Assembly: GCA_963756895.1 (NCBI GenBank) | Contig: CAVWPI010000006.1 | Span: 124,001 to 188,000 of the forward strand | From: DASUAS01 sp963756895 | GTDB taxonomy: Bacteria > Actinomycetota > Acidimicrobiia > IMCC26256 > DASPTH01 | Direction: 5' to 3' | DNA: 64,000 nucleotides | Shown: positions 57,231 through 64,000 of the stretch, piece by piece | Layout of the letters: each line of letters begins with the position of its first letter | Position numbering within the stretch: position 1 is the first letter of the stretch | Program-made: the position numbers and the translations under genes | Notes under the pieces: model-generated | The model's database searches: none | Seen by the model: only the letters and a program-made list of their open reading frames with translations | Told to the model about the DNA's origin: nothing

Positions 57231-57982
57231 TCAGCGGCGCGACGACGAGGCCGCGGAGGTCGCCGTCGTCGTCATGCCACGACTCGGGAGACTGAAGCCG
57301 TGGTGCGTCGAGGTCGGGCGCGAGCGCGTCGTCCTGCGCGCCACCGAGCTCGAGGAGGAGGCGACCGCCGGCACCGGAGCACGGTCGCCGCGTGCGCGAC
57401 GACCCGACGCACGACGCGAGCCCGTCGTCCCCGCCGTCGAGGGCGAGCACGGGCTCGTGCTGCTGCACGTCGGCGGGGAGCAGGCGCCGGTCCGCGGTGG
57501 GCACGTACGGCGCGACCGCGGTGACCACGTTGACCGCCCCGGGTGCGTGGAGCGGCGCGGCCAGGTCGCCGACCACCACCCGCACGCCGTTGCGCGCCGC
57601 GCACGTCGCCGCCGGCAGCGTCGACGTCGACGCCGACCACGCGGGCGTCCGGCACCGCGTGCTGGATCCACGCCGCCACCGCGCCACCACCCGTGCACAG
57701 GTCGAAGACCGTGCCCCGCGCGCGGCAGCACGCGCCGCGGCGCGGCGCGCCAACTCTTCGGTCTGGGGCGCGGACGACGTACACACCCGGCGCAGCGTGC
57801 AGCTCGAGACCACCGAAGCGGACGCGTCCGGTGATCCACGCCAGCGGCTCCCCCGCCTCGCGTCGACGCAACCGCGCCTCGAGCTCGACGTCACCGGGTG
57901 CGTCGTGCAGCAGCTCGCGCGCCTCGTCGTCGGGCGCGACGCACCCCGCGGCGGCGAGGCGCGCGACGACCGAGGAGCTCAA
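57231..57982 (-). CDS. putative protein N5-glutamine methyltransferase, PrmC-like (frame breaks)
   Basis: About 250 residues. VARLAAAGCVAPDDEARELL and RREAGEPLAWITGRVRFGGLEL match the PrmC N-terminal domain; VFDLCTGGGAVAAWI is the SAM site; the substrate motif is AVAPYVPTADRRLLPADVQQHEP where PrmC has NPPY. DGLRR-type and GGRLLLELG blocks follow in other frames. A true prmC is at 20.8 kb, so this is a divergent second copy. The TTG start overlaps the amidohydrolase stop. Breaks near 57740, 57595, 57400 and the C-terminus. Confidence 0.65.
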
Positions 57983-59155
57983 GCAGGCAGCGGGATGCGG
58001 TAGAGCCGGGCCGCGTTGAGGCCCATGATCCCGGCGATGGTGTCGCCGTCGATGCCTTCGAGCGCGGCGTCGGCGTAGTCGAGCCCGTCGGGGTACACGC
58101 ACGTGGGGTGCGGGAAGTCGGTCTCGAACATCAGGTGGTCGGCGCCCACGCTCTCGATCGCCTCGGCGATGCCGCTGCGCTCGAACCAGAAGCAGGAGTG
58201 GATCTGGCGGCGGAAGTAGTCGGATGGCGCCATCGACAGGTTGTCCATCGAACCCGGCGTCATCTCCCCCACCTGGTAGTCGAGCGCCTTGAGGAAGAAC
58301 GGGATCCAGCCGACGCCGCTCTCCACCGACACGAACTGCAGCGTCGGGAAACGCTCGAGCACACCCGAGTAGATGATGTTGCCGATCACGCCCGCGTTGT
58401 TGAGGTACATCATCGCCGAGCCGAGCCCGAGCTTCTGGTCCCCGTTGAGCGACGGCCACGGCACCGATCCGAACCACGACAGCGACGAGTCGCTGGCGCC
58501 GATGTGGAAGTTGATCGGCAGGTCGTTCGCCGCCGCGGCCTCCCACATCGGGTTCCAGTGCTCGTCACCGAGGTCGGGCAGGCCGTGGTCGTGCGGCGCG
58601 GTGGTGGTGTTGAGCCCGCGCAGGCCGAGCGCGGCGATGCGCTCGATCTCGGCCACCGCGAGGTCGACGTCCCACCACGGCACGATGCCCATCGGGAAGA
58701 GGCGCTGGCCCGATCGCTCCTGGATCTCGGCCATGCCGTCGTTGTAGAGCTCGACCGACAACCGCCGGAGCGTCTCGTCGTCGATGGTGAAGAACTTCTG
58801 GCCACCGAATCCGACGGTGTTCGGGTAGACGATCTGCGCCCAGATCCCCTGCGCGTCCATCAGCGCGAGGCGCGCGTCGACGTCGTACGCAGCGGCGTGC
58901 ACGTCTTCGATGTTCCACTGGAAGAACGTGGTGCCGGGCACCTTCACGCCGTCGGCGCCTACCACCCCCGACGCACCGGCGCGCGCCAGCGTGGTGCCGT
59001 CCATCGTCCACATGGGGACGCCGTCGATCTCGTGGACCTGCGGTACGCGGTCCTCGTAGCCCTTGGGGGCCCGGGCCGTCCAGAGGTCGTGGGGTTCCGT
59101 GAGGTGGGTGTCGGCGTCGATGATGCAGAGGCCGTCGAACCGGGTGGTGCGTCAT
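57979..59155 (-). CDS. amidohydrolase-2 (ACMSD-like) family protein (one frame break)
   Basis: About 391 residues, metal-dependent TIM barrel. IIDADTHLTEP gives the first metal ligands (Asp-x-His); INFHIGASD, FVSVESGVGWIPFFLKALDY and MFETDFPHPTCVYPDG are the later active-site strands. The group decarboxylates or hydrolyses aromatic or cyclic acids and often sits in aromatic or steroid catabolic clusters. The frame breaks near 59138, just after MTHH. CAGAAT lies 8 nt before the ATG at 59155. Confidence 0.85.
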
Positions 59156-59163
59156 GTCGGCTC

Positions 59164-59169
59164 ATTCTG
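59164..59169 (-). promoter_or_regulatory. -10-like hexamer, amidohydrolase gene
   Basis: CAGAAT on the minus strand, 8 nt before the amidohydrolase ATG; only 10 nt from the oppositely oriented box at 59180. Confidence 0.3.
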
Positions 59170-59179
59170 GCACCGGGGC

Positions 59180-59185
59180 TAGGGT
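59180..59185 (+). promoter_or_regulatory. -10-like hexamer of a leaderless promoter
   Basis: TAGGGT, 7 nt before the ATG at 59193. Confidence 0.4.
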
Positions 59186-59192
59186 CCGGCCC

Positions 59193-60324
59193 ATGCCGCT
59201 CGGACCGTTCGACGAGTACCTCGCCCACCAGACCAGCGACACGTTCGACCACGTCGCCACGTCGGATCGCAACTTCTACGACCGGTACTACTTCAACATG
59301 CACTCGAGCAGCGACGAGCTGTTCGTGATCACCGGTCTCGGCCAGTACCCCAACCTCGGCGTCACCGACGCGTTCATCACCGTGTCGATCGGCACCGAGC
59401 AGCACACGGTGCGCGCGTCACGCGAGCTGGGCGTCGACCGCATGGACACCTCGGTCGGGCCGCTCTCGGTCGAGGTGCTCGAAGGACTCCGCAAGCTGCG
59501 CATCCGCTGCGACGAGAACGAGTGGGGCATCAGCGCCGACCTCACGTTCACCGGCACCGTCGACGCGCTCGAGGAGCCGCGCACCTTCATCCGTCGCTAC
59601 GGGCGCGTCATCCAGGACGTCACCCGCTACGCGCAGGTCGGCGTGTGGGAAGGCACCATCACCGCCGCCGGGCGCACCTTCGACGTCACCCCCGACGTGT
59701 GGAAGGGCGCGCGCGACCGGTCGTGGGGCGTGCGACCCGTCGGCGAGCCCGAGCACCCCGGCATCAAGGTGCGCGGCGCGCAGGACGGCTACGGCTTCCG
59801 GCACGACTGGCTGCCGATGCAGTTCGACGACCACATGCTCAAGGTGCAGATCGACCAGGACGCCGACGGCAACCGCCTGGTCGAGGAGTCGATGCGGGTG
59901 TGGAACTCCGACCAGGGGCGCGACGAACCCGGTCGAGCACCTCGGTCGCCCCGAGGTCGTGATCGACTACCTCCCGGGCACGCGCGAGATGCGCAGCGCG
60001 ACCGTCACCGTGCCCGACGGCGACGGCTCGACGATCACCGTGCGCAACACGCCGCTGCGCACGCTCTACCTCGCCGCCGGGTCGGGGTACGTGAACCTCG
60101 ACGGCTGGGGCCACGGCGTGTACCAGGGCCCGCTCGAAGGTCGAGGGCCTCGTGCACGACCTGTCCGACCCCGAGGACGCGGCGGAAGTACGCCATCCTC
60201 AACGAGACGCTCTGCCGGTTCGAGACCGACACCGGCGAGGTCGGGATACGGCATGCACGAGAACATGCTCGTCGGCATCCACCACCCCACCGGGTTCCAC
60301 ACGCCCGAGACGCAGGCGCCGTAG
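59193..60324 (+). CDS. lipocalin-like two-domain protein (DUF7064/DUF7065-like), paralogue B (frame breaks)
   Basis: About 376 residues, clearly homologous to the protein at 46271. Shared blocks: EYLAHQTSDTF, SDRNFYDRYYFN, QYPNLGVTDAFITVSIG, GISADLTFTGTVDALEE, DVTRYAQVGVWEGTI and DRSWGVRPVGE. The C-terminal half has DYLPGTREMRSATVTV and GYGMHENMLVGIHHP. Breaks near 59930, 60138, 60183 and 60248. Its position between an amidohydrolase and a thioesterase suggests binding or isomerising a hydrophobic catabolic intermediate; this is inference. Confidence 0.7.
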
Positions 60325-60328
60325 CCCC

Positions 60329-61014
60329 CTACGACGACGGGCCCGGGCGAGGCCGGTCCCTCGCGGGTGATGCCGGCGCGCTTGGCGAGGTTCTTGTACG
60401 GCACGAGCACCGCAGTGCCGGCCACCGCGATCTCGCCGCGGGCGCGCACCTCGAACTTGGCCTTGAACTGCTCGCCGTCGGGTGTCGCACCCGCCCCACA
60501 GCTCGACCTCTTCGTCGAGCGGGAGCGCGCGCAGGTACCGGACGGTGAGCGACTTGGTGACGGTGCGCATGCCGATCGCCATGGGCGACGCCGCCACCAG
60601 CTGGTCGGCGAGCATCGCGCTGATGCCACCGTGCGCGTGGCCCGGCGGGGCCGACGAAGCGGCGCGTGAACGTGGCGCGTGCCGACGACCTCGCCGTCGG
60701 CGACGCGCACCTCGACGTCGGGACGGGTCGGGCTGCAGTTCCCGATGATCGGGTTGAGCGGCATGTAGGTCTCCGGCCGCACCGGGATCGACCGGCAGCA
60801 CGAGCAGTCCGGAGTAGCCGTCGTCGTCGGTCTCGCACCGACAGCCGATGCGTCAGCAGCTCGAGCGCGCCGCGTCACCTCGTCGAGCGTGGCGCGGTCG
60901 ACCGCGGTCACCGCGATTGCGTCGGCGAAGCGCGCGCGTCGCGGCTGCGAGACGCTCGACGCCGTCGCGGCGCACCTCGGCGTCGTGACCTTCTCGGGCG
61001 TTCAGGGTGACCAT
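60329..61014 (-). CDS. hotdog-fold (PaaI-like) acyl-CoA thioesterase (several frame breaks)
   Basis: About 228 residues. The hotdog signature HAHGGISAMLADQLVAASPM and VTKSLTVRYLRALPLDEEVELWG are in one frame; YMPLNPIIGNCSPTRPDVEVRV and FEVRARGEIAVAGTAVLVPYK in others. Breaks near 60840, 60795, 60670, 60655, 60485 and 60340. It hydrolyses acyl-CoA thioesters. TAGCGT lies 7 nt before the ATG at 61014. It converges with the gene at 59193 with 4 nt between. Confidence 0.7.
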
Positions 61015-61021
61015 GAGCGGC

Positions 61022-61027
61022 ACGCTA
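61022..61027 (-). promoter_or_regulatory. -10-like hexamer of a leaderless promoter
   Basis: TAGCGT on the minus strand, 7 nt before the thioesterase ATG; it overlaps the short gap after the P450 gene. Confidence 0.4.
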
Positions 61028-61043
61028 CCGAGTGCGGCACTCG

Positions 61044-62259
61044 TCAGTCCCAGACGAGGATCAGGTCCTTCACGTGCCGCAGCCCCGGCGGGTACTCGAG
61101 CTCCTCGTGGCCCGGCTTGATGCGGTAGTCGGGGATGCGCTGGTGCCACTCGCGCAGGGTGATGCGCAGCTCGCGTCGCGCCAGGTGCGAACCGAGACAA
61201 CGGTGCACGCCACCGCCGAACGCGATGTGGCGGTTCTGCTCGCGGTCGAAGCGCACCTCGAACGCGTCGGGGAACTCGGTGGGGTCGACGTTGGCGGCGC
61301 CGTAGCTCACCATCATCGCGGTGCCCTCGGTCACCTTGACGCCGTTGGGGAGCTCGACGTCCTGGGTGGCGATCCGCGGCACACCGTGCGGCACCGGCGA
61401 CTCCCAGCGCAGCAGCTCCTCGACCGCCGCCGGGATGAGGTCGGGGTCGTCGACGAGCTGGCGGCGGTGCTCGGGGTGTTGCGCGAGGTAGGCGTACGAG
61501 CACGTGAGCGTGTCGCTCACCGTGTCGAGGCCGGCGATGAGGAACAGGAAGCACGTGTCGAGGATGTCCTCGCGCGTGAGCCGCTCGCCGTCGATCTCGG
61601 CCCGGAGGAAGTGGGTGAGGATGTCGTCGGTCGGCGCGGCCTCACGGGCGTCGAGCTGCTCGTTGAAGTAGTCGTAGATGTCGATGCCGTTGGCGTCCAT
61701 CACCGCCTGGCGGGCGTCGACGTCGAACATCGCGTTCGGGTCGATCTTCTCCGGGTGCAGGCAGCCGTCGCGCAGGTCGAGCATGGTGCGCAGGTCGCTC
61801 TCGGGCAGCCCCATCAGCCCGAGGAACACCGACGACGGGAACAGCTCGGCGAACTCCTCGGTGAAGTTGCACTCGCCGTCGGTCGACGAACGCGTCGATG
61901 AACTCGTTGACCCGCCGCGTGATGTCGGCCTCCTGCTCGTCCATGCGCTTGGGCGAGAACAGCGGGTCCATCAGCTTGCGGTACTTCGAGTGCTTCGGTG
62001 GGTCGATGTTCAGCGGGATCAGTGGACGCACGTTGCCGAGCGGCATGTCGATGTGCGACGAGAACAGCTCGTGGTTGCGCAGCACGAAGTCGTTGAGCTC
62101 GCGGTTGAAGACCATGACCATGCCGTCGCCCGGCGACGCCATGCCGCCCTGCTCGATCATGTCGCGGTACATCGGTTGCGGCGACGCCAGGTTCAGCAGC
62201 GTGTCCACCTGCATCTGCGCGTACCCGTCGACGGCGGCGACGTCCTGCTGGTCGGTCAT
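61044..62259 (-). CDS. cytochrome P450 (one frame break)
   Basis: About 405 residues, soluble bacterial P450. I-helix AGLDTVSDTLTCSYAYL, K-helix ExxR in VEELLRWESPV, and heme loop AFGGGVHRCLGSHLARREL (axial Cys). The frame breaks near 61888 (AFVD to GECNFTEEF). No ferredoxin or reductase gene is near. In this context (thiolases, ACAD, desaturase-type enzyme) hydroxylation of a lipid or steroid is the likely role. GAGGGG precedes the ATG; a TATCGT box lies at 62293-62298. Confidence 0.92.
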
Positions 62260-62336
62260 GGCGGATCCCCTCGGTCGTGTGACTCGAGGGCGACGATACG
62301 GACCCGACGCCCAGACCGCAACGTGTCGGGCGCGGG

Positions 62337-62720
62337 TCAGCTGGGCACTACGGGATCGGGTTCGTTCACGAGCCGCGAGACGAGCTGGCGCGAGATGCCG
62401 AACGTGCGCCCGATGTCGGCGAGGGTCTGGCCCTCCGAGTGCAGCAGCTGGAACAGCAGGCGCTGCGCGTCGTGCCGGCTGCGTTCCAACTCGGCGAGCG
62501 CGTCGCCCAGGCTCGCCCGCAACGGTTGCGGCTCCGTGATCCGTTCCAGATCGGCGAGCGGGCGCCCGCTCTCCACCAACTTGCGCGTGATGTCGCGCGC
62601 GTCGCGCGTCTCCTCCAGGACGGTGATCGTGCGCTCGCTCGCGGACTGCACCTGGTCGAGCGCGTTCAGGTAGCGCAGACGAAGCTGCTCGTCCTCGGTA
62701 CTGGTGACGTCAGTGCTCAT
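62337..62720 (-). CDS. small helix-turn-helix protein
   Basis: 127 residues, almost all helical. The last third (GQTLADIGRTFGISRQLVSR) is a helix-turn-helix like sigma region 4 or resolvase-type HTH; the first two thirds form charged helices (LNALDQVQSASERTITVLEE; DALAELERSRHDAQRLLFQLL) likely to dimerise. Target unknown. It stands between the P450 and TetR genes. GAGAAT lies 6 nt before the ATG. Confidence 0.7.
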   Translation of the reverse strand: MSTDVTSTEDEQLRLRYLNALDQVQSASERTITVLEETRDARDITRKLVESGRPLADLERITEPQPLRASLGDALAELERSRHDAQRLLFQLLHSEGQTLADIGRTFGISRQLVSRLVNEPDPVVPS

Positions 62721-62798
62721 GCGCCCATTCTCGCGAACGACAGCGCCGCGGCACCGGCCCCTTACGGCCCACGGCGCGCAACCGCGGTGGCGCGGTCG

Positions 62799-63405
62799 TC
62801 AGCGCGCGCGAATGCCGTCGAGCACGAACCCGAACAGACGCTCTGCGGTGTCGGGATCGTCGCTCTCTTCAGCCGCCAACGTGACTGCCTGCACCATCCG
62901 GACGAGGTCGTCGATGTCGACGCCGTCGCGCATCTGACCCGCGGCCTGAGCCCGAGCGAGCAGCGCGGCACCGGCCCGGCGCATCGACTCGCACGCCGAC
63001 GGCTCGTCGCGATCGGCGAGCATCGTGAGCATCGCCTCCGCGGCGAGACCTCGACAGGTGGCGGCCTGTTCGAGCTGCGCGTGCAGCCAGACTGCGAGGG
63101 CCTCGCCGGGCACGTCGGAAGCGAGCAGCTCTTCGGCCAGCGCCTGCAGTTCGTCGATGCGGTCGTGGAACACCGCCTCCACCAGGTCGTCGCGCGTCGG
63201 GAAGTGCCGGTAGAGCGTGCCGATGCCGACACCGGCGCCGCGGGCGATCTCCTCCAAGCGAGGCGTCGGCGCCGCGCGCCGCGAACACCTGGCTCGCGGT
63301 CTCCACGATGCGGGCCCGGTTGCGCACCGCGTCGGCGCGGGGCCGGCGGACGGCAGGGATCGGGAGGGCGGCGGGGGTCGGAATGGTGGAGCTGCGAGCG
63401 GTCAT
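62799..63405 (-). CDS. TetR/AcrR family repressor (one frame break)
   Basis: About 201 residues. N-terminal TetR DNA-binding domain: RIVETASQVFAARGADASL then, after a break near 63255, EEIARGAGVGIGTLYRHFPTRDDLVEAVF. The C-terminal ligand domain (LHAQLEQAATCRGLAAEAMLTML) resembles the SbtR-type group. Divergent from an MFS exporter, with a perfect inverted repeat in the gap; it probably represses the exporter and senses its substrate. GGAGGAGC precedes the ATG. Confidence 0.88.
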
Positions 63406-63436
63406 GGCGCTCCTCCGCGGACTCGGACGAAAACCC

Positions 63437-63466
63437 TTGCAACCGGAGTGTGCCTCCGCTTACTAT
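63437..63466 (+). promoter_or_regulatory. promoter of the MFS exporter
   Basis: -35 TTGCAA (63437-63442), 18-nt spacer, -10 TACTAT (63461-63466). The best-matching promoter in the window. Confidence 0.65.
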
Positions 63467-63475
63467 GCGGAGGCA
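63451..63475. promoter_or_regulatory. putative TetR operator
   Basis: Perfect inverted repeat TGCCTCCGC (63451-63459) and GCGGAGGCA (63467-63475) around 7 nt. It covers the -10 box of the exporter promoter, so a bound repressor would block RNA polymerase. Confidence 0.7.
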
Positions 63476-63545
63476 GCATCCGTCTTTGACGAGTGTATCC
63501 GTCCCCCGGCCGCATCCCCCGCGGTCGATCCCCGAGGAGCAGCCC

Positions 63546-64000
63546 GTGACCGAGCAGTCGTTCGCGCCCGCGCCCGCAGTCACCTCAACCGAGTACGCAC
63601 ATCGGGGCTGGATCCTGGCCGTGATGTGCACGGCCCTGGTGATGGTCGTCGCCGGCGTGTCGATGCTCGCCAACGCGATGCCGAGCATCGCCGGCCAGCC
63701 TCGACGCCAGCCAGTCGTCGCAGCAGTGGATCGTCGATGCGTACGCACTGGTGCTCGCCGCGCTGCTGCTCCCCGCCGGCGCGATGGGCGACCGGTTCGG
63801 GCGCCGCGGTGCGCTGATCGCCGGCACCGCCATCTTCGGCATCGGGTCGCTGCTGTCGGCGTTCGTGAGCTCGGCCGGACCCCTCATCGGGCTGCGCGCG
63901 CTCACCGGCCTGGGCGCTGCGCTCCTCATGCCGGGCACCCTGTCCACCATCACCAGCGTGTTCCCGCCGGAAGAACGCGCCAAGGCGGTCGGCATCTGGG
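63546..64000 (+). CDS. MFS drug exporter, DHA2/14-TM type, 5' part (one frame break)
   Basis: The first ~150 residues only. Helix 1 (GWILAVMCTALVMVVAGVSML), then after a break near 63698 LDASQSSQQWIVDAYALVLAALLLPAGAMGDRFGRRGALIAG with motif A (GDRFGRR), and ALTGLGAALLMPGTLSTI. The WIVDAYAL/QW pattern is typical of EmrB/QacA-type proton antiporters. GTG start at 63546. The rest is beyond the window. Confidence 0.85.
   Translation, partial: MTEQSFAPAPAVTSTEYAHRGWILAVMCTALVMVVAGVSMLANAMPSIAGQPRRQPVVAAVDRRCVRTGARRAAAPRRRDGRPVRAPRCADRRHRHLRHRVAAVGVRELGRTPHRAARAHRPGRCAPHAGHPVHHHQRVPAGRTRQGGRHL

Noticed and set aside
53656..61014. The extra bases all appear to fall at codon boundaries, hinting at a programmed process.
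   Set aside because: Any +1 shift can be written as codon, extra base, codon when the original is unknown. The pattern follows from how the frames were joined and carries no information.
1..64000. tRNA, rRNA, riboswitch, insertion sequence or prophage signals.
   Set aside because: I found no clover-leaf with a conserved T-loop, no rRNA segments, no transposase or integrase motifs, and no recognisable riboswitch core by reading; a covariance-model search could still find a small RNA.

Overview
The window is about 69-70% GC bacterial DNA. Gene content and order point to an actinobacterium, most likely of the class Acidimicrobiia; this is an inference from synteny and protein style, not a database result. 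The backbone is the actinobacterial housekeeping block read on the minus strand: argS-lysA-hom-thrC, then rho-rpmE-DUF1385, prfA-prmC, rpiB-glyA-wecA and the full atpZ-(atpI-like)-B-E-F-H-A-G-D-C operon. It is interrupted by lineage-specific genes.

Layout. 1-5.8 kb: end of a toroid-fold protein, a SAM methyltransferase, glpX read divergently from a shared promoter, and secreted proteins. 5.8-13.6 kb: ATP synthase operon with a recognisable promoter. 13.6-17.5 kb: wecA, glyA, rpiB and a secreted helical protein. 17.6-20.8 kb: a tandem-duplicated Cas4/RecB-like nuclease, a DUF983 protein, a small protein and an esterase. 20.8-22.8 kb: prmC and prfA. 22.9-31.6 kb: one giant cell-wall-anchored protein of about 2,880 residues (VWA, eight ~102-residue repeats, seven DUF11 repeats, LAFTG sorting signal). 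32-33.1 kb: damaged AraC/VOC/YjbR genes. 33.1-37.7 kb: DUF1385, rpmE, rho, apgM. 37.7-45.1 kb: secreted sugar dehydrogenase, SDR, thrC-hom-lysA-argS. 45.3-50.8 kb: two unknown genes, a lipocalin-like protein, and a GT2-GtrA/GT39 envelope glycosylation pair. 50.9-62.3 kb: a catabolic neighbourhood (acyl-CoA dehydrogenase, reductase, sterol-desaturase-type hydroxylase, twin OB-fold protein, two thiolases, amidohydrolase, second lipocalin-like paralogue, thioesterase, P450) suggesting degradation of a steroid-like or other acyl-CoA-linked lipid. 62.3-64 kb: two regulators and the start of a 14-TM drug exporter with a visible operator.

Three regulatory or structural themes recur. Many genes have a -10 hexamer (TAnnnT or a close variant) only 6-9 nt before the start codon, which implies leaderless transcripts; one such promoter (methyltransferase/glpX) is symmetric, with overlapping -10 boxes facing opposite ways. 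Inverted repeats built on TGCGTCG sit between convergent genes at four places. Strong hairpins follow the giant gene and rho.

Data quality: about forty single-base reading-frame breaks occur, mostly extra bases. They hit essential genes (atpG, prfA, argS, hom, lysA, rho, glyA) and are densest at 41-45 kb and 53.6-61 kb. I treat them as sequence errors and give whole-gene spans; true protein ends in those genes are approximate.
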